64,000 nt of DNA from DATFDN01 sp963767645. GTDB lineage: Bacteria; Pseudomonadota; Alphaproteobacteria; Acetobacterales; Acetobacteraceae. Each line of letters begins with the position of its first letter. Positions within the stretch are counted from its first letter, which is position 1. Below, in pieces: positions 1-8,338 of this stretch. The stretch spans positions 62,001-126,000 of the forward strand of contig CAVYEW010000008.1 of NCBI GenBank assembly GCA_963767645.1, written 5' to 3'. The notes below the pieces were generated by a model that made no database searches, had not been told where the DNA came from, and worked only from the letters and a program-made list of their open reading frames with translations. The position numbers and the translations under genes are program-made.

Positions 1-1430
1 GTACCGATGATTCGCCGGATGCCAAGCTCGGCGGCAATCCAGGCCGCGAACAGCGGGCCGTTGCCGCCGAAGGCCAGCAGCGCGGCCTCGCGCGGGTCGC
101 GGCCGCGCTCCACCGATACCGCGCGGAGTGCGCGCATCATGTTGGCTGACGCAATGCGCAGCATCCCCCAGGCCGCCTGCTCGACGCCGCAGCCCATCGG
201 CGCCGCCAGATCGCGTGCGACCGCCGCGCGTGCGGCCGCGACATCCAGCTTCAAGGCTCCCCCGGCCAGCCCTGCGGGATTGAGATAGCCGAGCACCAGA
301 TTGCAGTCGGTGATCGTCACCACCGTCCCGCCCCGGCCGTAGCAGACCGGCCCAGGATCGGCGCCCGCGCTCTCGGGACCGACCTTCGGCGCTCCGGCCG
401 CATCCAGCCGGCACAGCGATCCGCCGCCCGCGCCCACCTCCGCCAGATCGATCGCCGGCAGCTTCAGCATGTAGCCGGCGCCAACCAGCAGGCGCGAGCC
501 CGCCATCACGCCGGCACCGATCTCCATTGCCTCGGTCCGGGCCGCCTCGCCATGTTCTACCAGTCCGGCCTTGGCCGTAGTTCCGCCCATGTCGAAGGTG
601 ATGAGCCGCCCCTCCTGCAGTCGCCGTGCTAGGACAGCCCCGCCCACGACGCCGGCCGCCGGCCCGCTCTCGACGATGCGCGCCGGCTGCGCGACCGCGA
701 AATCGGCCGCCGCAAGCCCGCCGTTCGACTGCATCAGGCGCAGCTTCGTTTTGACGCCGAGCGCCTGCAACCTAGCCTGAAGCGCGGTCAGGTAGGCGCG
801 GACCACTGGCTGGATGGTGGCGTTGATGACGGTCGTACTGGTGCGCGGATACTCCTTGATCTCGGGCAGGATCTCGTGGCTGACCGACAGTGCCGCCTGC
901 GGCAGCGCGGCCCGCACGGCGCGCGCGACCGCCTGCTCGTGCGTCGGATTGGCGTAGCTGTGCAGCAGGCATACCGCGACCGCCTCGACCGCTTCGGCCC
1001 GCAGCATCACGACCGCCGCCGCCACGCTCGCCTCGTCCAGCATCACGGCGATGCTGCCATCCGGACGCGTCTTCTCGACCACTTCCAGCCGCATGCGGCG
1101 CTCGACCAGAGGCGGCGGCTTCTGCCAGGCGATGTCGTAGAGCCGGGGCATTCGCAGGTCGCGGATGTCCAGCGTGTCGCGGAAGCCCTTGGTGGTGATG
1201 AGGCCGGTGCGGGCGCCCTTGCCTTCCAGGATGGTGTTGGAGCCGATGGTCGTGGCGTGCAGCACCTCGGCCACTTCATCGTCGAGCAATGCCCTCACTC
1301 CATCGACGATCCCCTCGGCGTAGTCATGCGGGGTGGAGGCGGTCTTGTGGACTCGCACCCGACCGTCGGCGCCGATCGCGACCAGGTCGGTGAAGGTGCC
1401 GCCGATGTCGATGCCGAGCCGCAGCGTCAT
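1..1430 (-). CDS. hyuA: Hydantoinase/oxoprolinase subunit A (5' part, runs off the window)
   Basis: N-terminal 476 codons of a HyuA-type subunit, the ATP-binding half of HyuAB enzymes that open hydantoins or 5-oxoproline, or activate ketones in acetone/acetophenone carboxylases. The minus-strand frame starts MTLRLGIDIGGTFTD; GIDIGGTFTD (residues 6-15) and DMGGTTAK (near 280) are the two ASKHA-fold phosphate motifs of the family. The frame is still open at base 1, so about the last third of the usual 650-700 residues is missing from the window only. Its ATG overlaps the TGA of hyuB by four bases, so the two are translationally coupled. The substrate cannot be told from sequence. Confidence 0.93.
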   Translation of the reverse strand, partial: MTLRLGIDIGGTFTDLVAIGADGRVRVHKTASTPHDYAEGIVDGVRALLDDEVAEVLHATTIGSNTILEGKGARTGLITTKGFRDTLDIRDLRMPRLYDIAWQKPPPLVERRMRLEVVEKTRPDGSIAVMLDEASVAAAVVMLRAEAVEAVAVCLLHSYANPTHEQAVARAVRAALPQAALSVSHEILPEIKEYPRTSTTVINATIQPVVRAYLTALQARLQALGVKTKLRLMQSNGGLAAADFAVAQPARIVESGPAAGVVGGAVLARRLQEGRLITFDMGGTTAKAGLVEHGEAARTEAMEIGAGVMAGSRLLVGAGYMLKLPAIDLAEVGAGGGSLCRLDAAGAPKVGPESAGADPGPVCYGRGGTVVTITDCNLVLGYLNPAGLAGGALKLDVAAARAAVARDLAAPMGCGVEQAAWGMLRIASANMMRALRAVSVERGRDPREAALLAFGGNGPLFAAWIAAELGIRRIIG

Positions 1431-3187
1431 GCGGCTGGCTCCCAAGCCACTGTCGGCAACGGCACGCGAGTTGCGCGCAGCCGGGCACGCAAAGTCTCAG
1501 TCGCCGCTGGATCGATCGCCGGCGGATCGCCCTGCGCCGCCACGCCATAATCGCGCGCCGCGCTCTCAATCGTCACCAGCCCGTCCCGCAAGTCTTTCGC
1601 GACGGCTCCAAGATTGCGCGTCAGCGCCTCGCCCCATCCGCCGCCGCCCGGCAGGTCGTGGCGGAACACCTCGCCGCGACGGAACGGGCAGGTGATCTTG
1701 GCGTGCAGCACCTGCTCGCTCGGCTGTCCGGGGTCGAGCACGCTGCGCCCCGCCGCGCCCGGCCCGCCGCCTTGCAGCCCATACGGTCGGTGCGTCTGGC
1801 GGTCGGCGCGGACCTGCAGGATGCCTTCCTCGGCCAGCATCCGCCACGTCCGCCGCAGCGCCGCGCCGCCGCGAAAGCGGCCCGGCCCGCCGCTGTCCGG
1901 CACGAACTCGTTGTCCAAGACTTCGAGCGGATTCTCGGCCTCAATCACCTCGACGCTGAAGCTCGCCATGTTGGCGAACATCGTGGTGTTCCCCTCCAGC
2001 CCGTCGGCCCAGGGTCGCGCGCCCCAAGCGGCGGAGAGGAAATCGACGTAGATGAAGGGCCGCCGCGCCGCGTCGTAGCCGGCCACCGTGATGCCGGTGT
2101 TGCCCCCGTCGGAGGCGGCGAAGACGCGGTCGGGATAGAGCAGCGCCAGCGCCCCGAACGCCGCGTCGGCGCAGCGGAACCCAGTCAGCCCGCGCGCCGC
2201 GCAGGCCGCGGGCGGCAGGGCGTTGGTGATGGTCCCCGGCGGCGCGGTCACGCCGATGGCGCGGAACACGCCGTCATTGTTGGGCATGTTGGCCGAGAGC
2301 ACCGACTTGGCGGCGGTGTAGCTGGCCGCGGCGGTATAGCTCCAGGTGTTGTTGATTGCGCCCTTCACCTGCGCGGCGCTGCCCGTCCAGTCGAACTCCA
2401 TCCGCTCGCCCTGCTTGCGTACGGTGCAGACCAACTTGATCGGCTTGCTTGCGTCGATCTGGTCGTCGTCGATCCAATCGGTAAAGCTCGCCTCGCCGTC
2501 GGCAAGCTCGGCCAGGCAGCGCCGGGTCAGGCGTTCGCTGTAGTCGAGCGCCTCGTCCATCAGGTGCCGCGTCGTCCCCGCGCCGTGCCGGTCAACGAGG
2601 TCGGCGATGCCGCGCGCGGCGATCTCGCAGGCGGCGAGCTGGCTGCGCAGATCGCCGAACACCCGGCCGGGAAGCCGCACGTTACGTTCGATGATGCGGA
2701 ACAGCGTCTGGTTCGGCCGGCCGCGCTCATAGAGCTTGAGCGGCGGGATGCGCAGCCCTTCGGCGAAGATCTCGGTGCTGTCGGACGCATTGGAGCCGGG
2801 CACGCGCCCGCCGACATCGGTGTGATGGCAGATGGTCGCGGCATAGGCGAGGACCGCGCCATCGGCGAAGATCGGCTTGAAGACGAAGATGTCGGGCAGG
2901 TGCATACCGCCCTCGTAGGGATCGTTCAGCACCAGGATGTCGCCCTCGGCGATGTCGTCGCCGAAGCGGGCGAGCGCGGCCTTCAGGGCGACGGGGATGC
3001 TGCACAGATGCCCCGGCAGGCTGAGCCCCTGCGCCACCAGCCGGCCCTGGGCGTCGCAGATGGCGGCGCTGTAGTCCATGATGTTCTTCAGCACCCCGGA
3101 ATAGGCGGTGCGATAGATGGTCAGCACCATCTCGTCGCCGATGCCGGCCAGCGCGTTGCGGAACAGCTCGGCCTCGATCGCATCCAT
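1427..3187 (-). CDS. hyuB: Hydantoinase/oxoprolinase subunit B
   Basis: 586 residues, a normal length for HyuB, the partner of HyuA in ATP-dependent hydantoinase, 5-oxoprolinase or ketone carboxylase complexes in the cytoplasm. It starts MDAIEAELFRNALAGIGDEM, the typical opening in which an inhibitor-sensitive helix leads into the catalytic fold. Family hallmarks are NDPYEGGMHLPD (near 108-120), CHHTDVGG (near 140), and late glycine-rich DSGGPGRFRGG and PGGGGWG segments. It is first in the operon; hyuA follows with a four-base overlap. No regulator gene is adjacent, so the inducing substrate is unknown. Confidence 0.93.
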   Translation of the reverse strand: MDAIEAELFRNALAGIGDEMVLTIYRTAYSGVLKNIMDYSAAICDAQGRLVAQGLSLPGHLCSIPVALKAALARFGDDIAEGDILVLNDPYEGGMHLPDIFVFKPIFADGAVLAYAATICHHTDVGGRVPGSNASDSTEIFAEGLRIPPLKLYERGRPNQTLFRIIERNVRLPGRVFGDLRSQLAACEIAARGIADLVDRHGAGTTRHLMDEALDYSERLTRRCLAELADGEASFTDWIDDDQIDASKPIKLVCTVRKQGERMEFDWTGSAAQVKGAINNTWSYTAAASYTAAKSVLSANMPNNDGVFRAIGVTAPPGTITNALPPAACAARGLTGFRCADAAFGALALLYPDRVFAASDGGNTGITVAGYDAARRPFIYVDFLSAAWGARPWADGLEGNTTMFANMASFSVEVIEAENPLEVLDNEFVPDSGGPGRFRGGAALRRTWRMLAEEGILQVRADRQTHRPYGLQGGGPGAAGRSVLDPGQPSEQVLHAKITCPFRRGEVFRHDLPGGGGWGEALTRNLGAVAKDLRDGLVTIESAARDYGVAAQGDPPAIDPAATETLRARLRATRVPLPTVAWEPAA

Positions 3188-3281
3188 AAGGGGATCGGAC
3201 CATCAATCCCCAGGGCCGACAAGCGGGAACCGGACAGCCGGGAAGATGTTTTCAGCCCGAGACAGAACAGGAGCTTGCGCC

Positions 3282-3689
3282 ATGCCCCGGCCGGTCCTTG
3301 CCGCCGCGATACCGCTGGCGATCCTCGCCTTCGCGGCGCCCGCCCTGGCGGACAACGCCGCCAACCTGGCCACGCAGCAGCAATCCCGTGCGATCACCAT
3401 GCAGAATCTCAGCGGGGCGAAAATCACCCAGGCGCAGGTGCAGACCACTCCCGACGGTCGCGTGTGGAACATCGGACAGGGCGCCATCGAGGATAATCAC
3501 GCCTCGGAGGTGATCGTGCCGGCGCACGACTGCCTCGCCAATATCAGGGTGCAGCTCGACAACGGGCGCATGCTGCAATCGACCGAACTTCATTCGTGCA
3601 ACAGCACGAAGATCGTCGTCGGCAAGGACGCCATCAACATTCCCCACGAGGCGGTGCCCGGCGCCCAGCAGCACGGCACGCCCGGCTGA
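3282..3689 (+). CDS. Small secreted protein of unknown function
   Basis: 135 residues. A clear Sec signal peptide (MPRPVLAAAIPLAILAF, then APALA before Asp) predicts cleavage near residue 23 and periplasmic location. The mature part has two cysteines about 28 residues apart (HDC and HSC), which could form a disulfide. The chosen ATG at 3282 starts the signal peptide; an upstream ATG at 3246 would add 12 residues before it. It is divergent from hyuB and 58 bases upstream of the oxidoreductase. I do not recognise a family. Confidence 0.7.
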   Translation: MPRPVLAAAIPLAILAFAAPALADNAANLATQQQSRAITMQNLSGAKITQAQVQTTPDGRVWNIGQGAIEDNHASEVIVPAHDCLANIRVQLDNGRMLQSTELHSCNSTKIVVGKDAINIPHEAVPGAQQHGTPG

Positions 3690-3747
3690 GGCTTGACGCC
3701 GCCCCGGTCGGCACCCCAAGAGCCGGCGGAGACAGGGGGATCGGCGC

Positions 3748-4762
3748 ATGAGCAGCAGCGTGCCGCAGCAGATGTCCTATATCGCCGCCGCGGAGGCGGG
3801 CGGGCCGGAGATGCTCAAGCCAGCAACAGGTCCGGTGCCGCCGCCCCGTCCCGACGAGGTGCTGATCCGGGTCGAGGCGGCCGGCGTGAACCGGCCCGAC
3901 GTGCAGCAGCGCAAGGGCGCCTACCCGCCGCCGCCCGGCGCGAGCCCGATCATCGGGCTGGAGGTCGCAGGCGAGGTGATTGCCCTAGGTGCGGGGACAC
4001 GCGGCCGGCGCGTCGGCGACCAGGTGTGCGGCCTGGCGAATGGCGGCGGCTATGCCGAGTACCTGCGCGGTGCCCGCCAGCCAGTGTCTGCCCTGGCCCG
4101 AAGGCTACGACGCGATCCGCGCCGCCGCGCTGCCCGAGACGTATTTCACGGTCTGGGCCAACCTGTTCCAGCACGGCCGCTTGGCGCGCGGCGAGCGCGC
4201 GCTGATCCATGGCGGCACGTCGGGGATCGGCGTCACCGCCATCCAGCTCGCCCGCGCCTTCGGCGCCGAGCCATACGCTACGGCCGGGTCGGACGAGAAG
4301 TGCGCGGCGTGCGTGAAACTCGGCGCCGCGGCCGCCATCAACTATCGCACCCAGGATTTCGTGGAGGAGATCAAGCGCCTGACCGAAGGGCGCGGTGTCG
4401 ATGTCGTGCTCGACATGGTGGGCGGTGCCTATTTCACGCGCAACCTGCGCGCGCTCGCGATGGATGGACGGCTGGTGCTGATCGCCTTTCTCGGCGGGTC
4501 GAAGGTCGAGGCGTTCGACCTCAACCCGATCATGACCCGCCGCTTGACCGTCACCGGCTCGACCATGCGCCCGCGCACCACCGCGCAGAAGGCGGCGATC
4601 GCGTCCGAGTTGCGCGAGAAGGTCTGGCCGCTGCTGGACGAGGGTAAATGCGCGCCGGTGATCCACGCCACGTTCCCGCTTGCGCAGGCCGCCGAGGCGC
4701 ACCGGCTGATGGAGAGCAGCACGCATATTGGGAAGATCGTGCTGACGGTGGGGGCGAGTTAA
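3748..4762 (+). pseudogene. NAD(P)H quinone oxidoreductase (MDR superfamily), frameshifted
   Basis: Zinc-free medium-chain dehydrogenase/quinone oxidoreductase. The first frame (from ATG 3748) carries the GroES-like half, with ...AAGVNRPDVQQRKGAYPPPPG and IIGLEVAGEV; the second frame carries the NAD(P)H-binding half with GGTSGIGVTAIQLA, and ends at TAA 4762. The join is at about 4063: after GGGYAEY one extra C in a CC pair shifts the frame, and removing it restores ...YAEY-CAVPASQCLPWPEGYD without a gap. The whole would be about 337 residues, normal for the family. Either a recent pseudogene or a base-calling error; no other damage is seen, which favours error. Confidence 0.85.
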
Positions 4763-5024
4763 ACGGGAGCGCATCGAAGGCGGCCCACGGAATGTCTGCA
4801 CACCTCACGCAGCGCGGTAGGTGGCGCGGCGCGGCGTTGCTCTGCTACAGCGCCGCTCCTATCACGTCGGCAGCCCAGGATGCGGAACCCCCCTCTGCCG
4901 CGAGATGGCAAGGGATGGCGACAGAGGAGGGAGCACCGCGCCTGCACCGGCGGAGCGGCCGTGGCGCCAACGCCACAACCGTCGACTTGAGGCGCACCGA
5001 GGTAGCGGGACCGAGAACCGTGTG

Positions 5025-5783
5025 TCAGCCAGCGTTATGGGCTGCGAAAACCTGTTGTGACGCCGACGATCCCGACAGCGCCGTGTCCCCATCCTGCGAG
5101 CCCCAGGAATAGGCATAGTCGAAACGTGGGTTGGGCGTGAGCTTGCCCCATTCGGCAAGGATCTGCTGCTCCTGCGAAGCCGTGGGCAGTGTCCAGCTCG
5201 AATAGCCGCCGCCACCGAACGCCTGGTAGACCGGCACAATCTGGCTTTGCGACCACCCGACGGCCTCTGCCGCCGCCACCCCCTTGTCGATCACGCTCAG
5301 GTCCATTCCGCCCGAGAACTGCGGGCGCACTGGATATGGGTCGAGGCCCAGCACGTCGTTGACAGCCGTCATGCCGAGGCTGGTTGGCGTGTAACCCAGC
5401 ACCGGATGCTCCGGGCTTCCGTTGTTCTCCGCAACGATGAATGCCAGTTTGTTCGGCGCGTGAGCATTGATGTATTGCACCTCGGCCTTCAGATGGGCGA
5501 CCGTTGAAGCGTCCGAGGACGGCTCGTCCGCGACATAGATCCCCAGCACCTTTGGGTCGCTCGCCGCGGCGTTGACGAGGTTCTTGAAAGCTGACGTGAC
5601 GCCGCTGCTCAGCCCCCACCAGAGCAATCCAACATCGCCGGATGGAAGCGAGTTGGCAGCACTGACCGAGCTGACATCTGCCACGTTGAAGCCATCCGAT
5701 CCTGGGTCGCCGACAGCGTTGAAGCTTCCATTGGCGAAGTTGCCATTCGCGGCGTAATGCAGATTGGTTTGCGGCTGTGCCAT
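5025..5783 (-). CDS. Orphan TIM-barrel-like (glycosidase-like) protein, possibly truncated
   Basis: 252 residues, starting MAQPQTNLHYAANGNFANGS, with no signal peptide. Segments such as VGLLWWGLSSGVTSAF, VLGIYVADEPSSD, NDVLGLDPYPV and FDYAYSWGSQDGD read like strands and loops of a (beta/alpha)8 barrel; YVADEP resembles the acid/base region of some glycoside hydrolases. I recall similar modules in long secreted calcium-binding (RTX-like) proteins, but here no RTX repeats follow and the ORF stops shortly after the barrel. It has lower GC and different codon use than its neighbours, and noncoding sequence on both sides, suggesting a transferred or decayed fragment. The enzymatic role is not established. 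The 262 bases between its stop and the oxidoreductase show nothing recognisable. Confidence 0.6.
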   Translation of the reverse strand: MAQPQTNLHYAANGNFANGSFNAVGDPGSDGFNVADVSSVSAANSLPSGDVGLLWWGLSSGVTSAFKNLVNAAASDPKVLGIYVADEPSSDASTVAHLKAEVQYINAHAPNKLAFIVAENNGSPEHPVLGYTPTSLGMTAVNDVLGLDPYPVRPQFSGGMDLSVIDKGVAAAEAVGWSQSQIVPVYQAFGGGGYSSWTLPTASQEQQILAEWGKLTPNPRFDYAYSWGSQDGDTALSGSSASQQVFAAHNAG

Positions 5784-6172
5784 TGAGCACCTACAACTTC
5801 TAGTAGACTAACGATCTCCATACTAAACTTACGATAATGCGATCAAGCGATGATTTTCCCGAGATAGCTGGCCATCAGCTTGCTGGATCGCCATCGGAGG
5901 TGAGCCGGGGCTGCGTCCGCACAGCACCTGGGGCGATCTCCAGACGAAGGTCGCTATCCGCCCAGCCTCAGCGCCCTGCGCCCTGGGTAGCAAAAGATGC
6001 CGGACAGCCGTGGTCCAGGCGCAGTCATCGGCCTCTCGAAGGACGGCACGAGCAAGAACATGGAGGTCCGGGCCAAGCCCGCTACTAACAGTGGGCTTGG
6101 CCCGGCCATGACGGGAAACCGCTATCGTCAGCGTGTGCTATCAATGCATCATACCATGCCCCGATTCGCGCC
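5784..6172. other. Intergenic region with AT-rich start and one hairpin
   Basis: 389 bases without a convincing gene. The first 60 bases (5784-5843) are unusually AT-rich and probably hold the promoter of the minus-strand gene ending at 5783. The perfect hairpin at 6069-6104 is listed separately. Short open frames here have no coding character. Confidence 0.5.
6069..6104. repeat. Perfect 12-bp-stem hairpin (REP-like or terminator without T-run)
   Basis: CGGGCCAAGCCC (6069-6080) and GGGCTTGGCCCG (6093-6104) are exact inverted repeats around a 12-base loop. No T-run follows on either strand, so it is more like a dispersed palindromic element than an intrinsic terminator. It lies 68 bases upstream of ruvC. 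Confidence 0.7.
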
Positions 6173-6679
6173 ATGACCCGCCTGCTCGGCATCGATCCCG
6201 GCCTGCGCTTCACCGGCTGGGGGCTGATCGAGGCTGCGGGAAACCGTCTGCGCCATGTCGGCGACGGCGTGATCGCGACCGATTCCGCCATGCCGGTTCC
6301 CGAGCGGCTGCGTATCCTGCACGCGGCCCTCGCGGCGTTGATCGCCGCGCACCGTCCGGACGAGGCGGCGGTCGAGGAAACCTACGTGAACCGTAACGGT
6401 GCCGCCACCTTGAAGCTCGGCTACGCGCGCGGCGTGGCGCTGCTCGCTCCGGCGCTCGCCGGCATCCCGGTCGCGGAATACGGCGCAATGGCGGTCAAGC
6501 TCGCCGTCGTCGGCACTGGCGGGGCGGCGAAGGAGCAAGTCGCGGTCATGGTGCGACGGCTGCTGCCGGGCGCCATCCCGCATCGCTCCGACGCGGCCGA
6601 CGCGCTCGCCGTGGCGATCTGCCATGCCCATCACCGCGCCAGCCGGATCGCGTGGGCACGGGCCGAGGCGCGGGCGTGA
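6173..6679 (+). CDS. ruvC: Crossover junction endodeoxyribonuclease RuvC
   Basis: 168 residues, full length. RuvC dimers cut Holliday junctions symmetrically after RuvAB branch migration. MTRLLGIDPGLRFTGWG carries the first catalytic Asp (GIDPG); AAVEETYVNRN carries the catalytic Glu, and the C-terminal HRSDAADALAVAICH supplies the last acidic/His residues. Its TGA overlaps the GTG start of ruvA (GTGA at 6676-6679). First gene of ruvCAB; no yebC is seen upstream. Confidence 0.97.
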   Translation: MTRLLGIDPGLRFTGWGLIEAAGNRLRHVGDGVIATDSAMPVPERLRILHAALAALIAAHRPDEAAVEETYVNRNGAATLKLGYARGVALLAPALAGIPVAEYGAMAVKLAVVGTGGAAKEQVAVMVRRLLPGAIPHRSDAADALAVAICHAHHRASRIAWARAEARA

Positions 6680-7287
6680 TCGCGCTTCTCACCGGACGGA
6701 TCGCGCAGCGCGAGGAGGGAAGCTGCATCGTCGACGTGAACGGGGTCGGCTATCTGGTCCATGCCTCGACGCGCACGATCGCCGCCTTGCCTTCGGGCGG
6801 GGAGGCGGCACGGCTGCTGATCGAGACGCAGGTCCGCGAGGATGCGATCATCCTCTATGGCTTTGCCGATTCGGCCGAGCGCGACTGGTTCCGCCTGCTG
6901 ACCACAGTGCAGGGCGTCGGCGCCAAGGTGGCGCTCGGCGTGCTCTCCGCCCTCTCGCCGCGTGATCTGGTGACCGCGATCGCCGCCGGAGATCGCGCCA
7001 GTTTGACTCGCGCGCCGGGTGTGGGAACACGCCTCGCGGTGCGGCTGCTTACGGAGCTGCGCGACAAGGCGGGCGCGATGCCGTCCGTGCCGGGCGTCGC
7101 ACTCCCCGTGCCGGCTGCGCCTGGACCAGTCGAGGACGCGCTATCCGCGCTGGTCAATCTCGGCTATCGCCGCGCCGAGGCGCATCCGGTGGTGGCCAAG
7201 ATCGTCGAGCGGCTGGGCGATGGCGCTGCGCTCGACACGGTGATCCGTGACAGCCTCAAGGAACTGGCGCAGCGGAGTTCGCCATGA
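6676..7287 (+). CDS. ruvA: Holliday junction DNA helicase subunit RuvA
   Basis: 203 residues from a GTG start; the protein reads (M)IALLTGRIAQREEGSCIVD, matching the usual RuvA opening, so upstream ATG 6652 inside ruvC is rejected. RuvA tetramers bind the four-way junction and load RuvB. N-terminal OB fold (1-65), two helix-hairpin-helix motifs in the middle (VQGVGAKVALGVLS and APGVGTRLAVRLLTELR) and a C-terminal RuvB-contacting domain after a Pro/Ala linker. Overlaps ruvC and ruvB by four bases at each end. Confidence 0.97.
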   Translation: MIALLTGRIAQREEGSCIVDVNGVGYLVHASTRTIAALPSGGEAARLLIETQVREDAIILYGFADSAERDWFRLLTTVQGVGAKVALGVLSALSPRDLVTAIAAGDRASLTRAPGVGTRLAVRLLTELRDKAGAMPSVPGVALPVPAAPGPVEDALSALVNLGYRRAEAHPVVAKIVERLGDGAALDTVIRDSLKELAQRSSP

Positions 7288-8324
7288 GCGACGAAGAACG
7301 CGCCGTCTCCCCGGCGCGGCTGGACGAGGATGCGGGCGAGGCCTCGCTGCGCCCGCAGCGGCTTGCGGAGTTCATTGGCCAGCGGGCGGCGCGCGAGAAT
7401 CTTGCGGTGTTCATCGAATCCGCGCGGGCCCGCGCCGAGGCGCTCGACCATGTGCTGCTGCACGGGCCGCCCGGCCTCGGCAAGACCACGCTGGCGCAGA
7501 TCGTCGCGCGCGAGCTGGGCGTCGGCTTCCGTGCCACCTCCGGCCCGATCATCCAGCGCGCCGGCGACCTGGCCGCGATCCTGACCAATCTGCAGCCCCG
7601 CGACGTGCTGTTCATCGACGAGATCCACCGCCTGCAGCCAGCGATCGAGGAGGTGCTGTATCCGGCGATGGAGGACTTCCAGCTCGACCTGATGATCGGC
7701 GAAGGCCCGTCGGCACGGTCGGTGCGGATCGATCTCTCGCCGTTCACCCTGGTCGGCGCCACCACGCGGGCGGGCCTGCTCGCCACGCCGCTGCGCGACC
7801 GCTTCGGCATCCCGCTCCGCTTGGTGTTCTACACCCCCGAGGAGCTGGAGCTGATCGTCCGCCGCGGCGCCGAGAAACTCGGCCTTGCGCTGGCCCCCGA
7901 CGGCGCGGCCGAGATCGCGCGGCGCGCGCGCGGCACGCCGCGCGTCGCCGGGCGCCTGCTGCGCCGGGTGCGCGATTTCGCGTTGGTGGACGGCACGGCG
8001 ATCATCGATCGTGCTGCCGCCGACGCCGCGCTGCGCCGGCTCGATGTGGACGCGCGCGGCCTGGACGCGATGGACCGGCGCTATCTGCGCCGCATCGCCG
8101 AGCACCACGCCGGCGGCCCGGTCGGCGTGGAGACCCTGGCCGCCGCGCTGGCAGAAGCGCGGGACACGCTGGAGGACGTGGTCGAACCCTATCTGATCCA
8201 GGAGGGCTTCGTGCTGCGGACCAGCCGCGGCCGGATGCTGGGCGAGACCGGATGGCGCCATCTCGGCCTGCGGCCGCCGGCGACGCCGCAGAGCCAGCTC
8301 GATCTGCTGGGCGGGGAGGCGTGA
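7284..8324 (+). CDS. ruvB: Holliday junction branch-migration ATPase RuvB
   Basis: 346 residues, full length AAA+ motor of the RuvAB complex. Walker A GPPGLGKT (near 60), Walker B LFIDEIHR (near 110), sensor 1 VGATTRAG, arginine finger in LRDRFGI, and a C-terminal winged helix ending in ...TSRGRMLGETGWRHLGL. Starts at ATG 7284 overlapping the ruvA stop. In this lineage ruvCAB is commonly followed by ybgC and tol genes, as here. Confidence 0.98.
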   Translation: MSDEERAVSPARLDEDAGEASLRPQRLAEFIGQRAARENLAVFIESARARAEALDHVLLHGPPGLGKTTLAQIVARELGVGFRATSGPIIQRAGDLAAILTNLQPRDVLFIDEIHRLQPAIEEVLYPAMEDFQLDLMIGEGPSARSVRIDLSPFTLVGATTRAGLLATPLRDRFGIPLRLVFYTPEELELIVRRGAEKLGLALAPDGAAEIARRARGTPRVAGRLLRRVRDFALVDGTAIIDRAAADAALRRLDVDARGLDAMDRRYLRRIAEHHAGGPVGVETLAAALAEARDTLEDVVEPYLIQEGFVLRTSRGRMLGETGWRHLGLRPPATPQSQLDLLGGEA

Positions 8325-8338
8325 GGCGGCATGGCCCC

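Noticed and set aside
1658..3496. 612-codon plus-strand open frame opposite hyuB
   Set aside because: Antisense shadow of a GC-rich gene: Arg/Ala/Gly/Val-heavy, no domain, and hyuB on the other strand is unmistakable.
4060..4066. Programmed frameshift in the oxidoreductase
   Set aside because: No slippery heptamer or stimulatory structure is evident, and a one-base removal restores ordinary family sequence.
4763..5024. Possible small RNA or tRNA between the oxidoreductase and the barrel gene
   Set aside because: No cloverleaf, terminator or promoter-like pair could be found by eye.
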